Shown one piece after another: positions 1 to 9,109 of a DNA stretch of 43,642 nucleotides. The stretch's first letter is position 1, and each line of letters opens with the position of its first letter. The position numbers were made by a program, and so were the translations under genes. This DNA comes from an uncultured Bacilli bacterium (lineage in GTDB: Bacteria > Bacillota_I > Bacilli_A > ML615J-28 > CAG-698): positions 1-43,642 of the forward strand of contig CANQVC010000010.1 of assembly GCA_947627195.1 (NCBI GenBank), written 5' to 3'. The notes beneath the pieces were generated by a model. It made no database searches, had not been told where the DNA came from, and saw nothing but the letters and a program-made list of their open reading frames with translations.

Positions 1-430
1 ATCAATTGTTAATTCAAATCCTTCATAATCATCATAACTTTCAATTATAGCTTCATATGTAACTTCATCAATCTTAACAGTGATTCCATCAGCTGTTATT
101 GTAACTTCATAAGTTACACCATTTTCTTCACCTTTAAATGTACCAATAAACGATTTATTAAAGTCTACTGATGGTTTTTCTTGACGAATTAAATCAAAAT
201 ACATAGTATAATCTTCATTAGCAAACATCATTTCAGTTTCATCTAATAATACAATATAATAAATTAAATCATTAACTACTAATGTAAATCCATAATATTC
301 ATCATAACTTTGAATAATTGCATCATAAGTTTCATCATCAATTTTAACAGTAATATTTTCACTTGTAATATTTACTTCATAAGATACTCCTTCATTTTCA
401 CCTTTAAATAAACCAATATATGATGAAGGT
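1..430 (-). repeat. Two 270-bp C-terminal coding repeats
   Basis: The stretch that encodes FKGE recurs at 129 and 399, a pitch of 270 bp (90 codons). The units are related but more diverged than the 252-bp repeats. The array may continue beyond the left edge of the window. Confidence 0.7.
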
Positions 431-2712
431 ATATTATTATCAACTTCTGGAACACCAGTAATTTCAATAGGTAATACAGTATTATTGAAATCAGAAAAAG
501 TTAATGTTACAATTTCACTAATGTATCCTTTAAAATCATAAGTAAAATTAACTTGATATAAAACATTATCTTTTAAAGTAATAGTACAATCTAAAGCATA
601 AGAATAATATTGCATTTGATCAATACCAACAGCAAATAATGATGCTATGGCACCTGCCAATAAGCCATAATCTTCCATAATAAATAAATCAGGAATTCTA
701 ATTGTATATTTTCCATCACCTACGTATTCAACAAGTGAATAAGAAAATTCATCAAATGTGAATACTGCTTTTAGTAAATCAAATGAATCAAGATAAATAC
801 CATTACCAAATTCAAATTCATTTGTATCAGCATAATAATCAAATTGGTAAACTAAACCATTGCGATAAACATATCCATTTTCCCAATTAGATACTTCTTC
901 ATAAATAGCATCTTCAGTAACATATATTTTACCAACAATATCTTCTGAATCATAAAATCTTTCCACTTTTTCTTCAAGAATTGTATAACTATTAGCATTA
1001 GCTGCATTAGTAAGAGCTTGTTTTAATATTTCATGTTCAGGAGTTAATTCATAATCTTTTAACCAATCTTCATTTACTCTTGCTGTGCCTATTTCTTTAA
1101 TATCATAAATATATTCATATTGAATATCAATTTGTTGTTGTTCATTTACAATACGTTTTGTTTTAATTTGTAATTTTGTGAAAACACCATTTTCTTGAAT
1201 AATATGTATAAATTCAATGTTTTCAACGTACCCTGTAATAGCAACAGAAGTTGCATCAACTTTATCACTATTTAATTCCCATACTCCATCTTCAACGAAT
1301 GTGAAATCTGATGGAGATAATAAAGCAAATGGATTAAAGTAATCTGTAAAGTTATCATTTGATTTATTTAAAACAATTTTTCCATTTTCATCGTGAGTTA
1401 TAAGAGCTATTTTGCCATTGTTATTAACATATACAGCATTAAAGACATAATCACCATCCAATATTTCTGATTGCCAAATAGCTTCATTTTCCTTATCAAA
1501 TAAAATTAAAATATCTACAGCTAATTCTTCATTAAATCCATAATCATGATTAATAAATTGACCTTCAAATAATATAGATCCCTGTAATGTTTTTAATTCA
1601 TCTTCTGTTAATACATTATTAATTGTAACAGTAACTGTCTTGGTATAATCTTTTCCATCTACTGTATATGTTAATGTTACTTCATAATCTCCTGCAACAT
1701 TAAATTGAACTTTTGATGAATCAATCATTTCTTTTGTTACAGTAACATTTTCTCCATCCACTGTAATAGTAAATAATTTAGTGAAATCAAAATTTGTATC
1801 ACCTCTATTAATTTCTTTAGATTCACTTGTTTCACTAATAACTACTACTTTTTCTGTTGCTACTTTTTCTTTAACTATAACATTAACTGTCTTTGTATAA
1901 TCTTTTCCATCTACTGTATATGTTAATGTTACTTCATAACTTCCTGCAACATTAAATTGAACCTTAGATGAATCAATCATTTCTTTTGTTACTTGAACAT
2001 TTTCTCCATCTACTGTAATAGTAAATAATTTAGTAAAATCAAATGTATTATCTCCATTTTCAATTTCTTTAGATACACTTGTTTCACTAATAACTACTAC
2101 TTTTTCTGTAGCTACTTTTTCTTTAACTGTAACATTAACTGTCTTTGTATAATCTTTTCCATCTACTGTATATGTTAATGTTACTTCATAACTTCCTGCA
2201 ACATTAAATTGAACTTTTGATGAATCAATCATTTCTTTTGTTACAGTAACATTTTCTCCATCTACGGTAATAGTAAATAATTTAGTAAAATCAAATGTAT
2301 TATCTCCATTTTCAATTTCTTTAGATACACTTGTTTCATTAATAACTACTACTTTTTCTGTTGCAGCTTTTGCAACAACATGCAATATACCATCTTTGGT
2401 ATAAATAGTCTCATATTCTTTATCGCCTACAATTTTATCAACAATTGAAGCTGTCAATGTAACTTGATAGTCACCTACTTCATTTAGATTAACAGCTGAA
2501 GAATCAATCATATCTTCTGTTACTACATAATCTTCATTATCAACTGTAATTTTGAACATCTTTGTATAATCAAATGATGTTGCTTCTACTTCAATAATGT
2601 TTTCTTCTGTTAGTGATATAAGAACTTCTTTATTAACTTCTTTTTTATCACAAGCAGTAACAGATAAAGTAAGAAGAAAGAAAAATAAAACAACAAATAA
2701 TTTTTTTCTCAT
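1..2712 (-). CDS. Large repeat-bearing surface lipoprotein, C-terminus cut by window edge
   Basis: The frame is open for 904 codons from ATG at 2712 to base 1, so the C-terminus is missing. The start has a GGAGA ribosome site 9 bases upstream. Residues 1-21 form a lipoprotein signal (MRKK, hydrophobic run, lipobox VTAC with Cys21), so the protein should be anchored on the outer face of the membrane. A divergent beta-sandwich-like unit (about 30-115) is followed by three near-identical 84-residue units (about 121-372; 252-bp pitch) that contain TVDGENVTVTKEMIDSS and VTLTYTVDGKDY. These look like bacterial Ig-like adhesin or stalk repeats. A non-repetitive middle follows, then two copies of a 90-residue unit (270-bp pitch, containing FKGENEGVSYEV) at the cut end. 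I do not recognise a catalytic domain. A binding or surface role is inference. Confidence 0.85.
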   Translation of the reverse strand, partial: MRKKLFVVLFFFLLTLSVTACDKKEVNKEVLISLTEENIIEVEATSFDYTKMFKITVDNEDYVVTEDMIDSSAVNLNEVGDYQVTLTASIVDKIVGDKEYETIYTKDGILHVVAKAATEKVVVINETSVSKEIENGDNTFDFTKLFTITVDGENVTVTKEMIDSSKVQFNVAGSYEVTLTYTVDGKDYTKTVNVTVKEKVATEKVVVISETSVSKEIENGDNTFDFTKLFTITVDGENVQVTKEMIDSSKVQFNVAGSYEVTLTYTVDGKDYTKTVNVIVKEKVATEKVVVISETSESKEINRGDTNFDFTKLFTITVDGENVTVTKEMIDSSKVQFNVAGDYEVTLTYTVDGKDYTKTVTVTINNVLTEDELKTLQGSILFEGQFINHDYGFNEELAVDILILFDKENEAIWQSEILDGDYVFNAVYVNNNGKIALITHDENGKIVLNKSNDNFTDYFNPFALLSPSDFTFVEDGVWELNSDKVDATSVAITGYVENIEFIHIIQENGVFTKLQIKTKRIVNEQQQIDIQYEYIYDIKEIGTARVNEDWLKDYELTPEHEILKQALTNAANANSYTILEEKVERFYDSEDIVGKIYVTEDAIYEEVSNWENGYVYRNGLVYQFDYYADTNEFEFGNGIYLDSFDLLKAVFTFDEFSYSLVEYVGDGKYTIRIPDLFIMEDYGLLAGAIASLFAVGIDQMQYYSYALDCTITLKDNVLYQVNFTYDFKGYISEIVTLTFSDFNNTVLPIEITGVPEVDNNIPSSYIGLFKGENEGVSYEVNITSENITVKIDDETYDAIIQSYDEYYGFTLVVNDLIYYIVLLDETEMMFANEDYTMYFDLIRQEKPSVDFNKSFIGTFKGEENGVTYEVTITADGITVKIDEVTYEAIIESYDDYEGFELTID
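1611..2362 (-). repeat. Three tandem 252-bp coding repeats
   Basis: The motif that encodes YTKTV recurs at 1637, 1889 and 2141, a pitch of exactly 252 bp (84 codons). The three units are almost identical at DNA level, so they duplicated recently or are kept alike by gene conversion. They lie inside the lipoprotein gene and keep its frame, so copy number could vary between strains. Confidence 0.85.
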
Positions 2713-2749
2713 TTTCTTATTTTCTCCTTTCAAAAAAAACTATAATTAG

Positions 2750-2778
2750 ATTTTACACTATATTAATTAATATGTAAA
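2750..2778 (-). promoter_or_regulatory. Candidate promoter of the repeat lipoprotein
   Basis: On the minus strand TTTACA (2778-2773) is followed after 17 bases by TAAAAT (2755-2750). It sits about 40 bases ahead of the start codon at 2712. The -35 element is imperfect. Confidence 0.45.
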
Positions 2779-2817
2779 TTATTTTTCACTGAAAACGCTT
2801 ATTTTGAATTTTTTTAA

Positions 2818-2850
2818 AAATAAAACAACGATTGAAATGAATCGTTGTTT
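2818..2850 (-). terminator. Rho-independent terminator after the phosphatase gene
   Basis: An 11-bp perfect stem (AAACAACGATT at 2823-2833 against AATCGTTGTTT at 2840-2850) has a 6-base loop. On the minus strand it is followed by a T-rich run. It lies just past the stop codon at 2858 and separates this gene from the lipoprotein promoter. Confidence 0.75.
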
Positions 2851-2857
2851 ATATTAT

Positions 2858-3571
2858 TTATATTAATATTTTAGATTTTTTATTATCATTTATATAGTAA
2901 CATTGACAATTATCAATACAAAAACAGCCAATAACATGACTAATATATGTTCCTAAATCAAGATGAATTTTATAATAATCTTTTATATTATTGCCATTTT
3001 TGTCTTTATATTTATATGTCAATATTTGAGGATGAAGTATATCATTAGATATAAAGAAAGTAGGTGTATGACCAAAAAATATACATTTTGATGTTTGAGG
3101 GATAACATATTCTTCTTTAAATTCACGATCATAAACAAATGATTCTTTTATTATTTGATTAAAAGGAATTAAATGTTGTTCATTATCTAAAGGTATACCA
3201 GCATGAACACATATGAAATCTTCTTCTTCAATAAAAAAAGGTAATGATAATATCCACTTTAAAATATCAATATTAAATAAATTATCTTCATTCATAAATA
3301 ATGAATTTATTTGTAACAAAATATTATTTATTTCAACATTTTTCTCTTTAAGACTTTGATAATATTTTATTAATTCATATTCATGATTCCCAATTATACA
3401 TTTAATGTTTTGTTTTTGATAAATATAATGAAGTAATTTTAAAGATTGATTTCCTTTTTCAATCATATCTCCACAAATATACATTATATCTTGATTACTA
3501 AAATTAATTTTATCTAATAATTTGATGAACAAATCATATTCACCATGAATATCAGATATGACATATTTCAT
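2858..3571 (-). CDS. Calcineurin-like PPP-family metallophosphatase
   Basis: The 237-residue protein has the full PPP metal-site set: DIHG (7-10), GDMIEKG (34-40), GNHE (61-64), CVHAG (His123) and GHTP (His168). This is the layout of bacterial protein Ser/Thr phosphatases and symmetrical Ap4A hydrolases (PrpE/ApaH type). Such enzymes use two metal ions to cleave phosphoesters in the cytoplasm. No signal peptide is present. The start at 3571 has GGAG 6 bases upstream. The next upstream gene, a GNAT, ends at 4583-3594, 22 bases away on the same strand, so the two may be co-transcribed. Substrate (protein phosphate or dinucleoside polyphosphate) cannot be told from the motifs. Confidence 0.85.
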   Translation of the reverse strand: MKYVISDIHGEYDLFIKLLDKINFSNQDIMYICGDMIEKGNQSLKLLHYIYQKQNIKCIIGNHEYELIKYYQSLKEKNVEINNILLQINSLFMNEDNLFNIDILKWILSLPFFIEEEDFICVHAGIPLDNEQHLIPFNQIIKESFVYDREFKEEYVIPQTSKCIFFGHTPTFFISNDILHPQILTYKYKDKNGNNIKDYYKIHLDLGTYISHVIGCFCIDNCQCYYINDNKKSKILI

Positions 3572-3593
3572 ATATTACTCCAAATAATATATA

Positions 3594-4583
3594 TTATTTA
3601 AATGTTTTATTCATACTTACATAAGACATTATAATTTTAAATCCAGCTCCCATGTAAATATATCTTGCATGATTGTTTAAACCTGTATAGAATGTCATAA
3701 ATTTGGCGCCATTCATTTTATTATAGTAAGCTAGATTAGCAAATAATGCTTTACCTAATCCTCTTCCTCTTACTTCTTCTAAAATGGCAATGCCATCAAA
3801 GTGACCTCTTCCACTTTCTTCATTCCACATTGCTCCTGTCCAACCTACTACTTTATTGTCTTTTGCAACAACTAAGAATGGATATGGTTTTTCTAAAGCT
3901 AAGTTTTCTTTAATAACTTTTTCAAAATCATAAATATTTAATTTACGATAAAATTCATCTAAGCCATAATGTTTATTAGGATCATATAATTCTATAGTAA
4001 TATTATCTTTTTTCGCATTTTCTAAAATGTTTTTAATATCACTACTCAATTCGTAATTTTCTAAATCTAAGTGAAAAGCATCACAATAATTATAAGGTTC
4101 ATAACCACGATGTAAATAATAGAAATATTCATTAGAATTGATTCTAATACCAGGAGCACATGGATGATCATGATTTTTAGTATTAGGAATATACCATGGA
4201 TAACATGATGGTAAAAAATAAGCAGCTGCTACTTTTTTTCTTCCTTGTTGTTTAAAATAATTCTCTAAATGAGATAATAACATTGAACCAATTCCTTGTT
4301 TACGATATTCTTTCTTAACCATAATTGTATTAATAATACCTGCAACTTCAGGATTATCAATAAATCTTTTTCTTAAATAACCTATAGCAAAAGCAATAAG
4401 TGTTTGATTATCATATATTACAAATGTACTATCAAATGAAAAATCAGGGTTTGATAAAAGGTAGTTCTCATAATCTGTTGTTGTAAATGGTTTTAAAAAA
4501 TATTCTTCTTTCACAACTTCATTCCAAAGATTACACATGTTTTTTAAATCTTGTTTGTTGGCATTTTTAATACAATAATTCAT
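3594..4583 (-). CDS. Two-domain GNAT N-acetyltransferase
   Basis: The 329-residue protein carries two acetyltransferase folds. The N-terminal one (about 1-180) has the acetyl-CoA motif VKKEYRKQGIGSMLL. The C-terminal one (about 195-329) has LEEVRGRGLGKALF followed by a typical GAGF strand. Both A-motifs (Q/R-x-x-G-x-G/A) look intact, so both halves may bind acetyl-CoA. Tandem GNATs acylate small amines, antibiotics or peptides; the substrate is unknown here. The start at 4583 has GGAGG spaced 6 bases. It lies upstream of the phosphatase gene on the same strand. Confidence 0.85.
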   Translation of the reverse strand: MNYCIKNANKQDLKNMCNLWNEVVKEEYFLKPFTTTDYENYLLSNPDFSFDSTFVIYDNQTLIAFAIGYLRKRFIDNPEVAGIINTIMVKKEYRKQGIGSMLLSHLENYFKQQGRKKVAAAYFLPSCYPWYIPNTKNHDHPCAPGIRINSNEYFYYLHRGYEPYNYCDAFHLDLENYELSSDIKNILENAKKDNITIELYDPNKHYGLDEFYRKLNIYDFEKVIKENLALEKPYPFLVVAKDNKVVGWTGAMWNEESGRGHFDGIAILEEVRGRGLGKALFANLAYYNKMNGAKFMTFYTGLNNHARYIYMGAGFKIIMSYVSMNKTFK

Positions 4584-4617
4584 TTTATCCTCCAGAACAT
4601 TATAATATATTATAAAT

Positions 4618-4643
4618 CATAATTTATAATTTATAATTTATAA
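4618..4643. repeat. Short ATAATTT tandem repeat
   Basis: A 7-base unit (ATAATTT) is repeated about three and a half times between the GNAT start and the ABC-operon terminator. It is simple AT-rich sequence. The rest of 4584-4778 holds only the terminator described next. Confidence 0.5.
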
Positions 4644-4715
4644 CATATTATTATTTTACCAAATTAAAAATCATTAATCAATATAAATAAATATTTTTAA
4701 ATATTTTTTTTTACA

Positions 4716-4758
4716 ATAAAAACCTTAGAAATTATAATTCATTATATATTCTAAGGTT
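4716..4758 (-). terminator. Terminator of the ABC-2 export operon
   Basis: A 10-bp stem (AACCTTAGAA at 4721-4730 against TTCTAAGGTT at 4749-4758) is followed on the minus strand by a run of five T. It lies 20 bases after the last small gene of the export operon. Confidence 0.65.
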
Positions 4759-4778
4759 ATATTCATTACATAAATTAT

Positions 4779-4964
4779 CTAATTAATATTATTACTTTTA
4801 TGATTTTTTCTATTTTTTATTTTAATATTTTTCTGATTATTTTCCGAATGGACTGTGAGTATTTTAATTTTATCTTCAAATGATTGAGCTTTCATAAACT
4901 TATTGAATTCATCATTATTTATTATTTCACTTTTATATCCATTTTTATTTTTTATTTTAATCAC
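4779..4964 (-). CDS. Small Lys/Asn-rich hypothetical protein
   Basis: This is a 61-residue frame with GTG start at 4964. It begins 5 bases after the stop of the ABC permease, with an AAAGG ribosome site that overlaps that stop. The product is basic and hydrophilic (repeated K/N), with no membrane segment and no recognised domain. It lies between the export operon and its terminator, so it would be transcribed with the transporters. The short ribosome-site spacing and biased composition leave real doubt that it is translated. Confidence 0.4.
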   Translation of the reverse strand: MIKIKNKNGYKSEIINNDEFNKFMKAQSFEDKIKILTVHSENNQKNIKIKNRKNHKSNNIN

Positions 4965-4969
4965 TACCT

Positions 4970-5752
4970 TTAAACAATATTTGTTTTATTTAATATAAGT
5001 TTACTAACAAAAGCAAGTCCAATACTAAATAATAAACCACCGGCAAAACACATAATGACATTTAGTATTCCTGCATCAAGTGGTGTCATCATTGGTATCA
5101 TCATAAATAATAACATTCCACAGCCTAAAACACAAATAATAGATAACCATAATTTTGTTTTCGCAACACATGCTAACGTTAAAGCGATAGAAATAAAGAT
5201 AAGTAAAATAAATATTTTTGATATTAAGCAACAAATAAGTGTGCCAACATTAAATCCATCCATATTAAATGGTAAATTACTAATTGAGCCACCTAATAAT
5301 CCACCAATAAAAAATAATAATAACATAATAATACTAGCAATAAAAGAAATAATTATTTTAGATATTACATAATCCATTCTTTTGGTTCTTATTGTGAAGA
5401 TATTTTTCGCATAACCACTTCTAAAATCTTCACTAACAAAGATACAAACAAAGATAGCAACTATAAAATAGATTAGATTAATATTACACATAGATGTTAA
5501 ATCCATTGCCATACCAGTATTTGATGTAGCACCGAATATTTGCCATGCATTCGTAAATGTTTCCATTACTGTTTCTTCTCCTGTTGATGGATCTACAACG
5601 GAGGTGTTCCCCATAAAACTGGTCATTACAAGAACAAGAATTGGCATCATTATACAAATACCAAACATGATATAGACTAAAGGAGTTTTAAACATTCTTC
5701 TACAATCCACTTTTAACATGCTATTAAGATTATTTAAGTTAACTTTATTCAT
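4970..5752 (-). CDS. ABC-2 type export permease, second module
   Basis: The 260-residue membrane protein has about six hydrophobic segments: one near residues 25-45, a pair at 90-145, and three between 170 and 255. A large soluble loop after the first segment contains FTNAWQIFGAT. This layout is that of the bacitracin/lantibiotic-export permeases (BcrB/ABC-2 family). Its ATG overlaps the stop of the ATPase gene as TAATG, so the two are translationally coupled. It is a paralogue of the permease at 6666-7487 and shares the TNAWQI motif after the first segment. Substrate is unknown; self-protection against peptide antibiotics is the usual role of the family. Confidence 0.85.
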   Translation of the reverse strand: MNKVNLNNLNSMLKVDCRRMFKTPLVYIMFGICIMMPILVLVMTSFMGNTSVVDPSTGEETVMETFTNAWQIFGATSNTGMAMDLTSMCNINLIYFIVAIFVCIFVSEDFRSGYAKNIFTIRTKRMDYVISKIIISFIASIIMLLLFFIGGLLGGSISNLPFNMDGFNVGTLICCLISKIFILLIFISIALTLACVAKTKLWLSIICVLGCGMLLFMMIPMMTPLDAGILNVIMCFAGGLLFSIGLAFVSKLILNKTNIV

Positions 5753-6654
5753 TATAAATTATCTCCTTTATCCATAAGATTAATGTAATATTCTTCTAAA
5801 TTAATTTTAGATGTTTGTACATAGATAGGTAAAATATTTTGACTATATAGATAACTTACAACATCTTTCGCCAAACAAGAATCATAAATACGAAGTTCTT
5901 CGTTTTCTTCTATAACTTTATTATATTTATTTTCTAATGTTATTTTAGCTTTTTTGTTGTCTTTTGTTTTTATAGCAACATATGTTGGACATTCTTTTTC
6001 TAATTCTTCTGCGGTCATTTCTTTTATCATTTTTCCATTTCGAATGATTCCATAATGGGTGGCGATTTTTTCAAGTTCTCCTAAAATATGTGATGAAATT
6101 AAAACTGTTGAATTTAAATTCTGAGTAATATCTATTAATACTTCTCGCATGATTCTCATTCCATCAGCATCAAGTCCATTAATAGGTTCATCTAGAATTA
6201 ATAATTTAGGATGTCCTAATAAGGCAAAAGCAATACCAATTCTTTGTTTCATACCTAAGGAACAATTTTTAAATTTGTTTGAAGCAGACCCTTCCATTCT
6301 TACAATTTTTAATACTCTTCTAATTTCTTCATTTTCATTTTTAATACCTAAATTAGCAGCTTGAATTTTCATATTATCCCAAACACTAATATTAGGAAAA
6401 CAGCCTGGACTTTCAATTAAAACACCTATTTGTGATCTAATTTCTTGATTTTGATATTCTTTTCCAAATAATTTAATTGTGCCACTATTTGCTTTAATTA
6501 ATCCACAAATTAATTTTTCAGTTGTGGATTTACCTGAACCATTTTCGCCAATAAAGCCATAAATTGCCCCTATCGGAACCGTCATATTTAAATTTGATAC
6601 AGCTTGTTTTTCTCGATAATTTTTATTTAAATTTCTGATTTCAATTGCATTCAT
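5752..6654 (-). CDS. ABC transporter ATPase, second module (BcrA-like)
   Basis: The 300-residue ATPase has Walker A GENGSGKST (36-44), signature SLGMKQR, and Walker B LLILDEP followed by INGLD. The C-terminal 80 residues form the extension typical of BcrA-like exporters. The signature is the SxGMKQR form seen in antibiotic-export ATPases. It should drive the permease that overlaps its 3' end. It is closely similar to the ATPase at 7487-8386, evidence of module duplication. Ribosome site GGAGATAA precedes ATG at 6654. Confidence 0.9.
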   Translation of the reverse strand: MNAIEIRNLNKNYREKQAVSNLNMTVPIGAIYGFIGENGSGKSTTEKLICGLIKANSGTIKLFGKEYQNQEIRSQIGVLIESPGCFPNISVWDNMKIQAANLGIKNENEEIRRVLKIVRMEGSASNKFKNCSLGMKQRIGIAFALLGHPKLLILDEPINGLDADGMRIMREVLIDITQNLNSTVLISSHILGELEKIATHYGIIRNGKMIKEMTAEELEKECPTYVAIKTKDNKKAKITLENKYNKVIEENEELRIYDSCLAKDVVSYLYSQNILPIYVQTSKINLEEYYINLMDKGDNL

Positions 6655-6665
6655 TTATTATCTCC

Positions 6666-7487
6666 TTAATAACAATCTCTTTTTGATAACACTAAGGTTC
6701 CAACTATATTATAAATAACTGTCCAAACTATACTTACACCTAGACAAGTAATTAAACTAATAATATTTGATGATAAACTAGCATTTACTGATGAACCATA
6801 TAAAAAGATATTTAAAATGGGGGAATTTCCAACGACTGATGATGCAACAATGACAGGAATACCCGTTCCAATAACAAAACATAAAGCAATAGAAATTCCA
6901 AATTTTCTTCTAAAAATAACGTTAATAAAAGTGTATAAACTTGCCCAACCTAGGCTCATAACCATCTTGCCTAAAATGGCTAATATAAGTGAACCAACAT
7001 TTATTGTAAATGGAAGACCTGTAAGAGCACCTGAAAGAGTGCCACCAATAAGATAGGTTATACACATACACATCATTGAAAAGGCACTAATAATGGTCTT
7101 AGACATCATATAATCTTGTTTTTTGGAATGTGTTGTAAATAATTGTTTTACATAACCACTATGGTAATCATGTCCAATAAAGATAGAAACCATAATTCCC
7201 CCAAAAATGAAGACCATATTCATATTGGCATACTCACCAATATTACTTACAACATACAAGGGTTTATCACTAGCTATGATTTGCCAAGCATTAGTAAACA
7301 TTCCTGTTGTTTCACTAGTATCTCCCATAGATCCCATAGAAACTAAAGCTGGAATAATAGCAGCAATAAACAAAAAGATATAAAATAAAGGGGTATGAAA
7401 TAACCGATAAAAATCAACACTTAACATTCCTTTAATTCTTTTTAAAAAAGAGGGCTTGGTAAATTCTATAGTAATATCTTTTTCCAT
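6666..7487 (-). CDS. ABC-2 type export permease, first module
   Basis: The 273-residue permease has a cytoplasmic N-terminus and about six membrane segments. The large loop after the first segment holds MFTNAWQIIASDKP. Its ATG overlaps the stop of the upstream ATPase (TAATG), the same coupling as in the second module. The gap to the next ATPase is 11 bases. The two permeases share layout but are clearly diverged, so they may form a heteromeric channel or two separate exporters. Confidence 0.85.
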   Translation of the reverse strand: MEKDITIEFTKPSFLKRIKGMLSVDFYRLFHTPLFYIFLFIAAIIPALVSMGSMGDTSETTGMFTNAWQIIASDKPLYVVSNIGEYANMNMVFIFGGIMVSIFIGHDYHSGYVKQLFTTHSKKQDYMMSKTIISAFSMMCMCITYLIGGTLSGALTGLPFTINVGSLILAILGKMVMSLGWASLYTFINVIFRRKFGISIALCFVIGTGIPVIVASSVVGNSPILNIFLYGSSVNASLSSNIISLITCLGVSIVWTVIYNIVGTLVLSKRDCY

Positions 7488-8386
7488 TATTTATTTACCT
7501 CCTTACTCATTAATTCAATATAATATTCTTCTAAACCAATTTTATTTTGCATAATCTTACTAACTTCAAAATGATTTGAAAGTAAATTTTTCATCACTTT
7601 TTCTGTATCATCTTCATCATAGATTTTTAAATTATTATCTAACCTAACATCATTAAAATGTTTTTTTAAAATATTATAAGCTTCTTTATTATTATTCGTT
7701 TCAACTTCAATAAAGGTACGATTTCTTGCTTCCATTTCTTTTGCGGAAATTTCTTGAATCATTTTACCTTGCCTAATAATACCATAATGAGTAGCTATTT
7801 TTTCAAGTTCACCTAAGATATGTGATGATATTAAAACTGTGCAATGATAATTTTTAGTTATGTCAACTAATATTTCCCGCATTATTTTCATACCATCAGT
7901 ATCTAAGCCATTAATTGGTTCATCTAAAATAAGTAAAAGAGGTTTACCAAGTAATGCCATGGCAATACCTACTCTTTGTTTCATACCTAAGGAGCATTTT
8001 TTAAATGGTAATTTAATATTATCTTCCATTCTTACTATTTTAAGTACTCGATTAATTTCTTCATCAATATTTTCTATTCCTAAATTTAAAGCTTGCATTT
8101 TTAAATTAGCATAAATACTAGAACTAGGAAAACATCCAGCATTTTCAATTAAAGATCCAATTTCTGATCTAACTCCTGGATCATTGTAATCTTTACCAAA
8201 TAATTTGATTTCACCTTGATTAGGAACTAGGTGCCCACATATTAATTTTTCTGTTGTTGATTTTCCTGAACCATTTTCACCAATAAAACCATAAATAGAT
8301 CCAACTGGTACAGTCATATGAAAATTATCAAGGGCATACAAACCACGAAAACTTTTTGATAAATTTTTAATTTCTATTGCGTTCAT
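7487..8386 (-). CDS. ABC transporter ATPase, first module (BcrA-like)
   Basis: I place the start at ATG 8386 (MNAIEIKNLSK), because the in-frame ATG at 8401 would translate the ribosome site AAAGGAGA itself. The product is 299 residues: Walker A GENGSGKST (36-44), signature CSLGMKQRVGIA, Walker B LLLILDEPINGLD. It is the first gene of the four-gene export operon. It reads away from the TetR-family gene across a 125-base shared control region, which makes TetR control likely. Confidence 0.9.
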   Translation of the reverse strand: MNAIEIKNLSKSFRGLYALDNFHMTVPVGSIYGFIGENGSGKSTTEKLICGHLVPNQGEIKLFGKDYNDPGVRSEIGSLIENAGCFPSSSIYANLKMQALNLGIENIDEEINRVLKIVRMEDNIKLPFKKCSLGMKQRVGIAMALLGKPLLLILDEPINGLDTDGMKIMREILVDITKNYHCTVLISSHILGELEKIATHYGIIRQGKMIQEISAKEMEARNRTFIEVETNNNKEAYNILKKHFNDVRLDNNLKIYDEDDTEKVMKNLLSNHFEVSKIMQNKIGLEEYYIELMSKEVNK

Positions 8387-8409
8387 TTTTTCTCCTTTCA
8401 AAACTACAT

Positions 8410-8452
8410 TTGTTGATTTTACAGTAATATTATAGTATAATTTATCTATAAT
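8410..8452. promoter_or_regulatory. Divergent promoter region with candidate TetR operator
   Basis: On the plus strand TTGATT (8413-8418), 17 bases, TATAAT (8436-8441) serves the TetR gene. On the minus strand TATACT/TATAAT boxes (8440-8429) serve the export operon. An inverted repeat ATTATAG-N10-CTATAAT (8429-8435 and 8446-8452) overlaps both -10 regions. That is where an autoregulating TetR repressor would act. The arms are AT-rich, so chance symmetry is possible. Confidence 0.5.
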
Positions 8453-8511
8453 TTATCCAACAATAAATCATACATATGTTGTTTTCACAAAAAAATTTTA
8501 AAGGAGTAACT

Positions 8512-9108
8512 ATGAATAAATCAGAAGTAAAATATCAAAATACAGCAATTAAAATGGATAAGGCGATGTTAAAGCTATTGGAAGAAAAAGATTTTTTAGA
8601 TATTAGTGTATCAGAAATTTGTAGAGAAGCTGGTGTAAATAGATCTACATTTTATGATCATTATTTGAATACTTATGATTTATTAAAAGAAACGCAAAAA
8701 AAGATTATGAATGATTTTAATAACCATTTTAATGATTTATCAATTGAATTTCCTAATTTCAAAAATGAAAATGAAGAATTGATATTTATATCTCCTAAAT
8801 ATTTAATTCCTTATTTAGAATATATGAAAGAAAATAAAAAGCTTTTTAAAACATATTTGTCTCATCTTTCAACGTTTAACGTGGAAGAAGCTTATGATGA
8901 TTTGTTTCAATATGTATTAAAACCTATTTTCATTCGTATGGGTATTAATGATAATTCAATTATGAATTATATGTCTAAATTTTATTTAACTGGTATAACA
9001 GCAATTGTGAATGAATGGATTAATAATGATTGTCAAGATGATTTATTATTTATTGTGGAGATAATAATTGCTTGTATATATCCTAATACACCATTACAAA
9101 ATAAATAA
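8512..9108 (+). CDS. TetR/AcrR-family transcriptional regulator
   Basis: I place the start at ATG 8512 (MNKSEVKYQ), 6 bases after AAGGAG. An earlier in-frame ATG at 8476 has no ribosome site. The 198-residue product has an N-terminal helix-turn-helix (about 28-58: ISVSEICREAGVNRSTFYDHY) that fits TetR, and a helical C-terminal domain of the type annotated TetR_C_7-like. It is the only regulator beside the divergent ABC exporters and is probably their repressor. A peptide antibiotic or a related ligand would be the expected inducer. Confidence 0.88.
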   Translation: MNKSEVKYQNTAIKMDKAMLKLLEEKDFLDISVSEICREAGVNRSTFYDHYLNTYDLLKETQKKIMNDFNNHFNDLSIEFPNFKNENEELIFISPKYLIPYLEYMKENKKLFKTYLSHLSTFNVEEAYDDLFQYVLKPIFIRMGINDNSIMNYMSKFYLTGITAIVNEWINNDCQDDLLFIVEIIIACIYPNTPLQNK

Positions 9109-9109
9109 T

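Noticed and set aside
8476-8511. Upstream ATG for the TetR gene
   Set aside because: No ribosome site precedes it, and the ribosome site AAGGAG for the downstream ATG would be translated.
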